Assembly (NCBI RefSeq): GCF_000585995.1
Contig: NZ_CP007410.1
Coordinates: 1,701,430-1,765,429 of the forward strand
DNA: 64,000 nucleotides
DNA from: Pseudomonas brassicacearum
GTDB taxonomy: Bacteria; Pseudomonadota; Gammaproteobacteria; Pseudomonadales; Pseudomonadaceae
Direction of reading: 5' to 3'
Position numbers and translations under genes: made by a program. The notes below the pieces were generated by a model that had not been told where the DNA came from, searched no databases, and saw only the letters and a list, made by a program, of their open reading frames with translations. Shown in pieces: positions 17,684 through 28,900 of the stretch; position 1 is the stretch's first letter, and every line of letters begins with the position of its first letter.

Positions 17684-18982
17684 TCAGATCACCTGCTTCT
17701 GCGGCTCTGAAATGGAACCCGCCCCCAGCACCGCCGGCAGCAACCCTGAACGCAAGTCCGTGCCGCTGGGCTGCTGATACAGGTTCAATCCGAACTCCGG
17801 CATCACCGCCAGCAGGTAATCGAAAATATCCCCCTGGATGCGCTCGTAGTCGGTCCACGCGGTGGTGCGGGTGAAGCAGTAGATTTCCAGCGGGATGCCC
17901 TGGGCCGTGGTCTGCAACTGGCGGACCATGCAGGTCATGTTCGGCTGGATCTCCGGGTGACTTTTCAGATACGCCAGGGCATAAGCGCGGAAGGTCCCCA
18001 GGTTGGTCATGCGTCGACGGTTGGCCGACATCGCCGCGACGTTGCCCTGGGCTTCGTTCCAGGCCTTGAGTTCGGTCTGCTTGCGACCGATGTAGTCGGT
18101 CAGCAGATGCACCTGGGTCATGCGCTGTTCTTCCTCGTCATGCAGAAAACGCACGCCGCTGGCGTCGATGAACAGGCTGCGCTTGATCCGCCGCCCGCCA
18201 GACTGCTGCATGCCGCGCCAGTTCTTGAACGATTCGGACATCAGGCGCCAGGTCGGGATCGAGACGATGGTCTTGTCGAAATTCTGCACCTTGACCGTGT
18301 GCAGCGTGATGTCCACCACATCACCGTCAGCGCCGACCTGGGGCATCTCGATCCAGTCGCCGACCCGCAACATGTCGTTGCTGGTCAGTTGCACGCTGGC
18401 GACGAACGACAGCAGGGTGTCCTTGTAGACCAACAGGATCACCGCCGACATCGCCCCCAGGCCCGACAGCAGTAACAGCGGCGACCGGTCGATCAGGGTG
18501 GCGACGATGATGATCGCGCCGAATACATACAACACCATCTTCGTCAGCTGCACGTAGCCTTTGATCGAGCGGGTTCGCGCATGCTCGGTGCGCGCGTAGA
18601 CATCCAACAGGGCGCTGAGCAGGGCACTGAGGCTCAGCACCATGAACAGGATGGTGAAGGCCAGGGCGACATTGCCGAGGAAAATCAGGCTGGTCTTGCT
18701 CAATTCCGGCACCAGGTGCAGGCCGAACTGGATGATCAGCGACGGCGTCATCTGGGCCAGGCGATGGAAGACCTTGTTCTGGCGCAGGTCGTTGATCCAA
18801 TGCAGGGACGGTTGGCGGCCCAGCAATTTGGCTGCATGCAGAATCAGGTAGCGCGCCACGCGCCCGAGCACCAGGGCAATGACCAGCAGCAACATCAGGG
18901 CCAGGCTGGAATGCAGGAGCGGGTGCTGGTCAAGGGCACCCCAGAGGTCTTGGAGGTTGACCCAGAGTTGTTTGATGTCCAT
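17684..18982 (-). CDS. MscS-family mechanosensitive channel, YbdG-like
   Basis: This is a 432-residue inner-membrane channel. Several hydrophobic helices lie at residues ~25-190. The MscS beta-domain follows with LTSNDMLRVGDWIEMPQVGADGDVVDITLHTVKVQNFDKTI, in which GDWI and the V/I-D-I-T pattern are diagnostic. A long soluble C-terminus (KRSLFIDASGVRFL..., DYIGRKQTELKAWN...) is shared with E. coli YbdG. YbdG-type channels have miniature conductance and respond to hypo-osmotic shock. It converges on the EamA gene over a REP doublet and is divergent from the DEAD-box helicase. Confidence 0.87.
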   Translation of the reverse strand: MDIKQLWVNLQDLWGALDQHPLLHSSLALMLLLVIALVLGRVARYLILHAAKLLGRQPSLHWINDLRQNKVFHRLAQMTPSLIIQFGLHLVPELSKTSLIFLGNVALAFTILFMVLSLSALLSALLDVYARTEHARTRSIKGYVQLTKMVLYVFGAIIIVATLIDRSPLLLLSGLGAMSAVILLVYKDTLLSFVASVQLTSNDMLRVGDWIEMPQVGADGDVVDITLHTVKVQNFDKTIVSIPTWRLMSESFKNWRGMQQSGGRRIKRSLFIDASGVRFLHDEEEQRMTQVHLLTDYIGRKQTELKAWNEAQGNVAAMSANRRRMTNLGTFRAYALAYLKSHPEIQPNMTCMVRQLQTTAQGIPLEIYCFTRTTAWTDYERIQGDIFDYLLAVMPEFGLNLYQQPSGTDLRSGLLPAVLGAGSISEPQKQVI

Positions 18983-19177
18983 GGACGAAACGGTTCTTCT
19001 ATTTAAAGACGCGAGGGTGCGATTAGAGCATTTAAGCCCGGTCGAGTGACCGTTGATGACAAATCGGCTTATAAAAATCCACTGATTTACTGCCGTTTGT
19101 ATAAAGAAACTCGGCCTTCGCGCTCGAAACCGTTACCCTATGCAGCTGTTTTTTTGCATTTCTTCGAGGTAGCACCC

Positions 19178-20524
<1,347 letters not shown>

Positions 20525-20544
20525 AGCGGCGGTAAGGCTTAATG

Positions 20545-20580
20545 AAAAAACCGGACCTTGGGTCCGGTTTTTTTATGGGC
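20545..20580 (+). terminator. Terminator of the DEAD-box gene (copy 1 of a duplicated 36-bp sequence)
   Basis: A 7-bp GC-rich stem CCGGACC, loop TTG, GGTCCGG is flanked by A6 and T7. The same 36 bases, including the trailing ATGGGC, recur exactly at 24035-24070. Confidence 0.9.
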
Positions 20581-20598
20581 AGTCACTTTCGCCACCAA

Positions 20599-20734
20599 CC
20601 CCTGTGGCGAGGGAGCTTGCTCCCGCTGGGCTGCGCAGCAGCCCCAATGGTGTGTGTTCAGCATTGTTCCGCGGTGAGACTTGGTTTTTTGGGGGCGCTT
20701 CGCACCCCAGCGGGAGCAAGCTCCCTCGCCACGG
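20599..20734. repeat. REP doublet (GTGGCGAGG family)
   Basis: Inverted pair of GTGGCGAGGGAGCTTGCTCCCGC elements, about 136 bp, between the DEAD-box terminator and the end of the small periplasmic protein gene. Confidence 0.85.
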
Positions 20735-20762
20735 AAGCGGAGCGGTGCTCAGCCTAGGGTAA

Positions 20763-21035
20763 TCACCCAGCCTTCTTCCCCGCGTCCTTCAACTCTTCCA
20801 GACGCTTATCGATCAACTGGCACTTATCCGGCATGTCCTTGCTGGCAGTCTCCAGGTCCATGGCTTGCAACTCATCGTTAATTTCCTTGGCCTTCTTCGG
20901 ATTCTGCTCGGTGAGCTTGGTCACTTCCTGCGCCAGTTGCTCTCGCTTGGCGGTGGCTTCCTCGGGGGTGCAGGCCCAGGCGGGCAGGGCGCAGGTGAGG
21001 GCAGCGGCGAGGGTGAGCTTGAGGAGGTTTTTCAT
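20763..21035 (-). CDS. Small periplasmic helical protein of unknown function
   Basis: This 90-residue protein has a signal peptide of about 19 residues (MKNLLKLTLAAALTCALPAWA before CTPEEA). The mature part is strongly charged and helical (EEATAKREQLAQEVTKLTEQNPKKAKEINDELQAMD...), consistent with a short coiled coil. Two cysteines (one at the mature N-terminus, one in PDKCQLI) could pair. The first could instead be a lipid anchor, but the preceding PAWA is a poor lipobox. No domain is recognised. The start at 21035 is chosen because it gives the signal peptide; the frame continues upstream without one. The segment may be part of the region framed by the duplicated terminators. Confidence 0.7.
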   Translation of the reverse strand: MKNLLKLTLAAALTCALPAWACTPEEATAKREQLAQEVTKLTEQNPKKAKEINDELQAMDLETASKDMPDKCQLIDKRLEELKDAGKKAG

Positions 21036-21449
21036 GGCAGGGCCTCGTATTCCTTGTTGGGCAGGTAATGGGTTGAGGCGAGTGCTGGGTGGAAAGTTCA
21101 TTGTCCTCCGTCTTGGTGGCATCTTTTTCAACGTTTCCCTAGCTGATATTAAACAGTCGTCTACCATGGAGAATGCGACGGGTGCTTCTGTGCCTGCAAA
21201 GGCTGAGTCGCTCCCCAATATGGGACGTAAATGCTTCATTAGCTAGGAGGCTAACAATATGCCAGTCGCAATGCCGTTAATGACGTCCACTCACGCGCTA
21301 TCCCCTGAGTGACGGCGGAAAACACACACAAAACCTGTTGAGCCTTGACTCCTCGGCTGCCAGTGCGGATCGCACTTGAGCAATGGAACAGCTATGCCTG
21401 TCAGGCGCCCCTAGCGTGCAGCAGCAAGTAATTCAAAGGAATGAAATAT
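21036..21449. other. Gene-poor intergenic stretch
   Basis: About 400 bp upstream of the cytochrome-like gene. The only readable item is a 17-codon frame at 21259-21312 behind a perfect AGGAGG Shine-Dalgarno. I see no clear sigma-70 promoter or terminator. The stretch looks less GC-rich than the surrounding core genes. Confidence 0.4.
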
Positions 21450-23957
21450 ATGAACCTTAAAGCGATACTCAGTCGACTGATGTTGTGTTCGTGTAGTTTG
21501 TTTGCGATCTCATCGGCTTATGCGGAGAGTCTGATCATCGCCACACCGCAACAAGGCGTGGGGATCCAAGTTGATGTCTTTGACAGTCCAGGTGCCTCAA
21601 GCGGCAAGCCCTCTTCGACGAGCGTGGTGCGGTCCGGTCCATCATACTTTGTACCCGTGATTCAGTCCTTCAAGGGCCAGCTCTACATGTTTTGGGCCGG
21701 GCGCGATGATCAAAAGAAAATCTACTACACCTCTTCTACGGATGGGAAAGATTGGGTCTCGCCAAAATATATCCCGGTGGGCAGTATTGCGGGTGATGTC
21801 TCAGTAAGCGTATTCAAGCAACAACTGGTGTTGACCTTCGCTGATGATCAAGGTCGTCTAAACACCACCAGTTCCGTAGATGGAAAAAGCTGGCCTCCTA
21901 ATGTTCGCGTTATCTCGACCGCCCATAAGGCTCTTAGTTACAAACCTGTCGTGTACAACGGTAAATTGTTTGTCTTGTATAACGAAAACAGCGGCAAGGC
22001 GGTTTACTATGTTACTTCCGATGGGGCCAGCTGGCTTCCGGAAAAAACAGCGTTTCAAGAGACCGCCGACACGATCCTGAATCTGGTACCCGTCGTCTTT
22101 AACGGTGATTTAAGGGTCAATTATTCTTTGTATCATGGCGGCCTGTTCGAACGCACTTACGGCCGATCCGGCAGCTGGGACAACGAGAGGCAAACGTTGG
22201 AGGGTATAACCGGCAAGACGTTCTTGAACAGTGCAACGATGATCGGTCAGCGCTTGTTTATCAGCAGTGGCGCCAATACTTTTTATTCCAGCGATGGGCT
22301 CAACTGGACCCCTTACTACCCGTTCCCTGGGCGTTCTGCCTACCCGTCAGGATTGGGTGTTTCCTATGCCATTACCACAAGCGATTTAACCGCGGACAAT
22401 CCGCAACTGCCTGCGGATCTGGCGACGGGGCTCAGCCATACCGATTATGCGACGTTCGCCTGGCGGAGCTTTTTCGCATTGAACAATACGGCCAAGACGC
22501 CGTTACCAGCTAACCGAGGCATTGGTAATCCCGGGGGCAGCTTTGCCGACTCGGGCAAGACCTCACAATCTTCCAGCCCGTTGTTGTGGCAAACATTCGC
22601 TCACCGCACCGAGTTGTTTCCGGCAGTGGGGAAAAACGCGGTTGGTGGCCCTACGCGGCCTTTTGCTTCAGATCCGCAATACAGCTATATCGAATTCCCC
22701 AACGGCGCGCCTTTAGCGCCAGGGGCCAGTTATGCCCATTACAACAATCTGGACGAGGCGACCCAAATAGGACAAAACGCGATATTTTTTCCAGTTACCC
22801 CTCCGCAAGCGGCAAAAACAAAAGAAGGCGACTATGCGCCGTCTAGCGACAGCCAGATCCTGTTCGAAGCCAAGGCGAATCCTGTCGTTTACGACTACGC
22901 CAAAAGCCTGAGCACCTACCCCGATCATATCGTTCTGCCTGACGGTGCGGTGGAGGTCAAGGCGGCGTGGCGCAAGCTGGCGGACATTCCGGTAATGGAG
23001 CAAGGGCGCTACCATACGGCGACTGTGGTGACCTATCATGGCAGCGATAGTATCCCGCAGGCGCAAAATGAAAAATACGCTTTGGTAGCCTTGCACATCA
23101 TACATAAGACGCCCAATTACCCGACCTTCATATTCGCCACGTTCGAGCACGAAGATGCCCTGACCTTGTCAGACGGCAAGTCGCCGAGTGGGCTCTACTA
23201 CATTGCCAACTACAACAGGATCAACTATCCCAACGCCAGCAACCCTTTAGAACCGTCCGCCAGCTTTTCTGATGGTAATACAATCCATAAAGTGACTCTG
23301 CCCAGGAGCGATTTCGTACAATCGAGCGTTAACCCGCAGGTCTTCTCCGGCACTCGTGGGATCCCTGAAGGGCAGGCTGGTCCGATCAAAGTCGTACAGC
23401 CGAAAACTGTCTATTCCGAGGTCACTGCAGTTAACAACCAAGTCAAGGCATTGATGGACGCCAGCAGTGAGTTCAAAGATTCGGTCTGGAGTCATTACCG
23501 GCTAAAAGGGGTGCAGGCCATCCCTTCGAGCGAACAAACAGACCCGGATTACTACCTGGCCAATATCATGGTTGAAAGCAGCCAACCGGGGATCCAATTG
23601 TTTCGCGGAAGCAACTCATTCCCCATTCCAGAGGACAGCGTCCTGACCAATACTCGCGACTTCCTGAACATCAGGGTGCCTGATTATGACCACAGCACGA
23701 AAAGCAGCCTGACCATGGGTGGTTGCATGGGGTGTCACGGCATCGCCCAGAGCCAATTGAAACAAGGCTTCAGTTTCCTGTTTGATGCGATCAAACCACC
23801 CAAGGTCAAACCTCATACGCCCAACTTCGTTGAGCCTACCGGCTTCAGGAACCCCGAGACCATAGGTTTACCCGACGCTCGCACCATGAATGCACGAGCC
23901 CTGAAATACTCCTTCGACCCTCAGGATGTGGGCGCAGCTGGAAAAGCAGGTCAGTAG
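21450..23957 (+). CDS. Secreted sialidase-like/mono-haem cytochrome c fusion protein
   Basis: This 835-residue protein has a signal peptide (cleavage after SSAYA). Residues ~30-290 hold repeated sialidase/BNR-like blades: YYTSSTDGKDWVSPKYIPVG, LNTTSSVDGKSW, YYVTSDGASWLPE, FYSSDGLNWTPYYP. The rest starts with YATFAWRSFFALNN and LLWQTFAHRTELFP. It resembles, from memory, an uncharacterised bacterial cytochrome-like family and ends with one haem site, CMGCH (Cys759, Cys762, His763). It should be periplasmic or secreted and bind one c-type haem; the reaction is unknown. The ATG at 21450 is 9 bases after AAGGA. An in-frame ATG at 21441 directly abuts that Shine-Dalgarno. A terminator follows. Confidence 0.72.
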   Translation: MNLKAILSRLMLCSCSLFAISSAYAESLIIATPQQGVGIQVDVFDSPGASSGKPSSTSVVRSGPSYFVPVIQSFKGQLYMFWAGRDDQKKIYYTSSTDGKDWVSPKYIPVGSIAGDVSVSVFKQQLVLTFADDQGRLNTTSSVDGKSWPPNVRVISTAHKALSYKPVVYNGKLFVLYNENSGKAVYYVTSDGASWLPEKTAFQETADTILNLVPVVFNGDLRVNYSLYHGGLFERTYGRSGSWDNERQTLEGITGKTFLNSATMIGQRLFISSGANTFYSSDGLNWTPYYPFPGRSAYPSGLGVSYAITTSDLTADNPQLPADLATGLSHTDYATFAWRSFFALNNTAKTPLPANRGIGNPGGSFADSGKTSQSSSPLLWQTFAHRTELFPAVGKNAVGGPTRPFASDPQYSYIEFPNGAPLAPGASYAHYNNLDEATQIGQNAIFFPVTPPQAAKTKEGDYAPSSDSQILFEAKANPVVYDYAKSLSTYPDHIVLPDGAVEVKAAWRKLADIPVMEQGRYHTATVVTYHGSDSIPQAQNEKYALVALHIIHKTPNYPTFIFATFEHEDALTLSDGKSPSGLYYIANYNRINYPNASNPLEPSASFSDGNTIHKVTLPRSDFVQSSVNPQVFSGTRGIPEGQAGPIKVVQPKTVYSEVTAVNNQVKALMDASSEFKDSVWSHYRLKGVQAIPSSEQTDPDYYLANIMVESSQPGIQLFRGSNSFPIPEDSVLTNTRDFLNIRVPDYDHSTKSSLTMGGCMGCHGIAQSQLKQGFSFLFDAIKPPKVKPHTPNFVEPTGFRNPETIGLPDARTMNARALKYSFDPQDVGAAGKAGQ

Positions 23958-24034
23958 CAGCCAAAGCTACGGATCATAAGTTCAAAAAGGGGAGTGGCCC
24001 TGCTTTCTGAAGCAGAAGCAATGCTCTTTCGATA

Positions 24035-24070
24035 AAAAAACCGGACCTTGGGTCCGGTTTTTTTATGGGC
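24035..24070 (+). terminator. Terminator after the cytochrome-like gene (copy 2 of the duplicated 36-bp sequence)
   Basis: Identical to 20545-20580: A6, stem CCGGACC/GGTCCGG with loop TTG, T7, ATGGGC. It lies about 80 bp beyond the stop codon. A shorter hairpin (CGTCTGA TTT TCAGACG, 24101-24117) follows without a T run. Confidence 0.88.
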
Positions 24071-24156
24071 GAGTACCCAGTTGCAGTTGGAGCGGGACGA
24101 CGTCTGATTTTCAGACGAACGGATCCAGCAAGAGCCCCAAAGCTCAGGCGATTAAG

Positions 24157-24206
24157 TTGACGTCAAAATGATGGCTCATTAATATCGCGCCACTATTTTG
24201 ATGTCA
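24157..24206 (+). promoter_or_regulatory. Sigma-70-like promoter inside a dyad, upstream of tpsB
   Basis: TTGACG (24157-24162) and TAATAT (24180-24185) are spaced by 17 bp, as in a sigma-70 promoter. The arms TGACGTCAAAAT (24158-24169) and ATTTTGATGTCA (24195-24206) are inverted repeats with 11 of 12 positions matching. They flank the core promoter, as expected for a repressor operator. Start 24228 of the transporter gene lies 22 bp further on, behind GAGGG. Confidence 0.5.
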
Positions 24207-24227
24207 CTTTAGATCGAGGGATCGAAC

Positions 24228-25934
24228 ATGACCGCACCCGCCTTTTGGGCGAGGTTGTGCCTGGCTTTGCTGTGCCTTTCTCCGTTGACCCTGGCTCACG
24301 CCGCCCCCACGCCGGGTGACACCGACCTGATCCGCGAGCGCCAGAACCGTTTGCTCGAAGAGCAGCGCCGTCGCCTCGAAGAACTCAAGGACCTGCCGGG
24401 CCAGGAGGCGAAGCCGACCCAGCCGACGGCGCCTGTCGATACCCGTTGCTTCCCCATCAAGACCATCGAACTCAAGGGCGCCGACAGTCTCTCCGCCAGT
24501 GAGCGCGAACGGCTGCTCAAACCCTACATCGGCCAGTGCCTCGGCGTACCGCAGCTCAACGAACTGCTCAAGGTCGTCACCGATCACTACATCGAAAAAG
24601 GCCTGGTCACCAGTCGCGCCTATCTGCCGCAACAGGATTTGTCCGGCGGGCATTTGAGTGTGCTGGTGGTGGAAGGGCGGCTCGAAGGCTTGAAGGGCGC
24701 CGAGAACAGCAAGCTGTCGGATCGCGAATTGGCGATGGCGTTTCCCGGCAAGACTGGCGAGTTGATCAACCTGCGGGAGATTGAGCAGATGGTGGACCAG
24801 CTCAATCGCCTGCCATCGAATCAGGCGAAGATGGAGCTGACCCCCGGCCAGAACGTCGGTGGCAGTGAAGTGCGCGTCACCAACGAACCGCAAAAACCCT
24901 GGCGCGCCGGACTGTCGCGCAGCAACGACGGCCAGCGCAGCACGGGCGAGCAGCAGTGGGGCACCCGTTTCGAGTGGGACAGCCCGCTGGGCTTGGCCGA
25001 CCAGTTGATGTTGCGCGGCGGTCATGACGCGATGACCGACCACCAGCACACCTCCCGCAACGCCATGCTCTATTACAATCTGCCGTTTGGCTGGTGGAAC
25101 CTCAGCTACACCTACAGCCAGAGCGAGTACCGCTCGCAAATCCCGGCCAACGGTTTCAACTTCAAGCAGACCGGCGACAGCCAGAACCATCAGTTGCGAG
25201 TCGAGCGAGTGATCCACCGTGACGCTCTGAGCAAGACCTCCCTCAACACCGGCCTGGCCTACCTGCGCACCAACAACTTCATCGAAGACAGCAAACTTGC
25301 CGTCAGCAGCAATCGTCTGAGCGAAGCCCAGTTCGGCATCAACCATGGTCGCCGGGTCGGCAGTGCTTTCGTCAACCTGGACCTGGGCATGCAGCAAGGG
25401 ATCGGCGCCTTCGATGCCCAGGGCGACAACGATCCTGGCCCCGGCCAGGCCGATGCCCGCTATCGCAAATACACCGCCACCGCCAGCTACCTGCAACCCT
25501 TCAAGCTGTGGGACGAATCGTTCAGCTTCAGCAGCCTGATGACCGGCCAGCGCAGCGAAGACGTGCTGTTCAGCCCGCAGCGCATGAGCCTGGGCGGACA
25601 ATCTTCCATCCGTGGCTACAAGGACCAATCCCTGTCCGGCGACAGCGGCGGTTACTGGCGTAACGACCTGCGCTGGAGCCGCCCGGTGACCCTGGAATGG
25701 CTGCGCCCGGTGTTCGCCGAATACGGCACCAGCCTCGGTTATGACCAGGGCGTGATTCGTGGCGACCGCTACAACGGCGACCAGCACGGGCGCATGTCGA
25801 GCAACTCAGTGGAGCTGTTCGCCCGCGGTGAGCACCTGAGCGCCAGCGTCACCTTTGCCCATTCCCTGGAACGCCCGGATGCCCTGACCGAGCGCGAAGC
25901 GCCGATCTACTTCCGCGTGGATGTACTTCTTTAA
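24228..25934 (+). CDS. Two-partner secretion outer-membrane transporter (TpsB, FhaC/ShlB/CdiB family)
   Basis: This 568-residue Omp85-superfamily protein has a signal peptide of about 25 residues (ending LTLAHA). A Gln/Arg/Glu-rich helical linker follows (IRERQNRLLEEQRRRLEELK, the plug-helix region). Two POTRA domains lie at about residues 75-220, then a 16-strand-type barrel. The conserved loop-6 motif is IRGYKD (Arg462-Gly463-Tyr464), and the protein ends in the Phe-containing YFRVDVLL. It exports the giant partner protein encoded 24 bp downstream by recognising that protein's N-terminal TPS domain. The pair forms an operon behind the 24157 promoter candidate. Confidence 0.92.
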   Translation: MTAPAFWARLCLALLCLSPLTLAHAAPTPGDTDLIRERQNRLLEEQRRRLEELKDLPGQEAKPTQPTAPVDTRCFPIKTIELKGADSLSASERERLLKPYIGQCLGVPQLNELLKVVTDHYIEKGLVTSRAYLPQQDLSGGHLSVLVVEGRLEGLKGAENSKLSDRELAMAFPGKTGELINLREIEQMVDQLNRLPSNQAKMELTPGQNVGGSEVRVTNEPQKPWRAGLSRSNDGQRSTGEQQWGTRFEWDSPLGLADQLMLRGGHDAMTDHQHTSRNAMLYYNLPFGWWNLSYTYSQSEYRSQIPANGFNFKQTGDSQNHQLRVERVIHRDALSKTSLNTGLAYLRTNNFIEDSKLAVSSNRLSEAQFGINHGRRVGSAFVNLDLGMQQGIGAFDAQGDNDPGPGQADARYRKYTATASYLQPFKLWDESFSFSSLMTGQRSEDVLFSPQRMSLGGQSSIRGYKDQSLSGDSGGYWRNDLRWSRPVTLEWLRPVFAEYGTSLGYDQGVIRGDRYNGDQHGRMSSNSVELFARGEHLSASVTFAHSLERPDALTEREAPIYFRVDVLL

Positions 25935-25957
25935 TTCTGCTGCAGCGAGACTTGATC

Positions 25958-28900
25958 ATGGACGACCGCCAACACGCCTTCCTGGCCCGCCAGCCTTCAG
26001 CCGTACTGAAAAACCGCGATCAGTTCTGGGGCATGCCCAAGCGCGGCCTGGCGTTCCTGTTGGCCAACGTCATGTTCTGGCAACCGATGTGGGCCCAGGC
26101 CGAAGGTATTGTGGTCAGCGCACCGGGTACCGGCCTGGACCGGGCAGGCAACGGCGTGCCCATCGTCAACATCGCCCGGCCCAACGGCAGCGGTCTGTCC
26201 CACAACCAGTTCACGGACTACAACGTCGGCAGCAACGGCGTCATCCTCAACAACGCCACGTCCCGCACCCAGGCCACGCAACTGGGCGGGATCATATTGG
26301 GTAACCCGAACCTCAACGGCACAGCCGCCACGACCATCCTCAACGAAGTCAATGGCGGCAACCCCAGCCAGTTGCGTGGCTATACCGAAGTGGCCGGGCA
26401 ATCGGCCCACGTCATCGTCGCCAACCCATATGGCATTACCTGCAACGGTTGCGGTTTTATCAACAGCCCGAAGGTCACGTTGAGTACCGGTAAAGCGGTT
26501 ATCGAGAACGGACAGTTGAACCGCTACCAAGTGGATCAGGGCAGTGTCGCGATTGAAGGCGCGGGCCTCAACGCCAACAACGTCGACCACTTCGAAATCA
26601 TCACCCGCAGCGCCAAGATCAACGCCGAGATTCAGGCCAAGAACCTGACGATTGTCGCCGGGCGCAATGACGTCAACGCCGACACTTTGAGCACCACCTC
26701 CCGCGGCGATGACGGCAGCGCCAAACCCGAGCTGGCTATCGACTCTTCGGCGCTGGGTGGGATGTATGCAGGCGCCATCAAGTTGGTGGGCACCGAGGCC
26801 GGTGTTGGAGTGAAGCTGGATGGGAAGTTGATTGCCAGTGGCGGTGATATTCAGCTCGATGCCAATGGGCATTTGAGCATGGTCGATACCTCGGCCAGTG
26901 GCGCTGTGAACGTCAAGGCGGCCAGCCTCGACGCCCGTGGGCCGGTCTACGCCGGCACGACGTTGAACGCCCGAACCCAGGGCAATCTGACTAACCAACA
27001 AACCCTCGCGGCGCGGGACGGCATCGTCCTGAACGCGGGTGGGCAGTTGAGTAACAACGGGATTATCGAGGCTGGGATTAATGCTGATAACACCCGTAAT
27101 GCCACGGGGGATGTAAGTGTCACGGCGCAGAGCCTGAACAACAACGGCAAGAGTGTCATTGCCAGTCGTAACCTGACGGCGAATGTGGCGCAGACGTTGA
27201 GCAACCAGGGCGGGACCTTGAGTGCCGGGCAGGCCGGTACGGTCAATGCCGGGATCCTGGATAACCAGAACAAAGGCCGTGTGTTGAGCAACGACGCGCT
27301 GAACGTCACCGCCGACAAACTCCTCAACGCCCAGGGCATCGTCAACAGCAACGGCAACCTGACGGCCAAGGTTGGGCAGTTGAATAACCACGACGGCGAA
27401 GTCTCCAGCGCCGCCATCACGACAGTTATCGGCACCACGCTGGATAACAGCGATGGCCTGCTCGCTGGTGACGTGGCCCTGAACATCGGCTTGATCGGGG
27501 CCCTGAACAACCAGAACGGTGTGTTGGGTTCCGGCAAGAGCCTGACGGTCACCGCCGCCAGCCTGGATAACACCTTTGAAGGCAGCCTGGTCAGCGATGG
27601 CAGCCTGACCGCGCGCATCAGCGGCCTGTTCGACAACCGGCAAGGCAGCCTCGGCGCCAAGGGCATAACCGATGTTCAGGCAGGCAGCCTGGACAACCGC
27701 GCCGGCAAGGTTCAGTCGGTGAAGGATCTGCAACTGACCGTCGCCCAGCTCGACAATCGTCAACAAGGTTTGCTCAGCAGCCAGGCAGCGTTGCGTGTCG
27801 ATGGCTCGCAATTGGATAACCGCGGTGGCCTGCTCAGTGCCGTTGGCCCGGTTCATCTGCAAACCAATGGCGTTGATAACAGCGGTGGGCGCATCTCCAG
27901 CAAGACCGACCTCACCGCCAACGTCGCACAGTTGAACAATCAGGGCGGCGAGCTGGTTGCTCAAGGCCTGCTGACTGTCAGCGGCCAGAGCCTGGATAAC
28001 CGCAACGGCGGCCTGGTAGGTGCGACAAAAGCGCTGAAACTCAACGTAGATGCCCTGGACAACCGTGGCGGTGAAATCTCCAGTACGGTCGACATCGCCA
28101 TCGACGGCCAGCGCCTGAACAACAGCGACAACGGCAAGATTCTGGCCGGCACCGACCTGGGCCTGAAAGTCGCGGCCATCATCAACCAGAACAAAGGCCT
28201 GCTGTTCAGCACGGGCGCCACCGCGGTCAAGGGACAGAGCCTGGACAACAGCGGCGGCAGCCTGGTCGCTCGCCAGGGCTTGGATATTCGACTGGACAAC
28301 GCTCTGACCAACGTCGCGGGCCTGATCAGCAGCGACGGCACGCTAAGCGCCACCGTCGGCACGCTCGACAACACCGACGGCAGCCTCACCAGCGTCGGCG
28401 CGCTGGCACTCACGGCCTCGGGCGCGCTGGTTAACCGTGGTGGCGCCATCACCACCGACGCCGGCCTGACCGTCACCAGCCAAAGCCTGGACAACCAGCA
28501 GAACGGCTTGCTCAGCGCCAAGGGCGCGACCCGCGTCACCACCGGCATCTTCGACAATACCCAGGGCGGGTATCTGGTCAGTGGCGATACCCTGGACCTG
28601 ACCGCCACCCAGGTCAGCAACGGCGCCGCCAGCCGCATCGCCAGCGACAAGGCGCTGACGGCCAGCGTCAGCGGTTTCGATCAGCGAGGGGGCGAGCTGT
28701 TCAGTAAAACCGCCTTGAGCCTGGACCTGAATCATGGCCAGTTGAACAACCTCAAGGGCGTGATCAACGCGCCGCTCCTGGTGCTGAAAAACCTTAAGGA
28801 CGTTGACAACAGGGGCGGCGAAATCTCCAGTGCCCAGGCGTTCACGCTCGCGGCGCAAAACCTGGATAACGGCAACGGCAAGTTGATCAGCAACCAGGCG

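Noticed and set aside
24101..24117. CGTCTGA/TCAGACG hairpin as a second terminator
   Set aside because: The stem is short and no T run follows. The 24035-24070 terminator just before it is sufficient.
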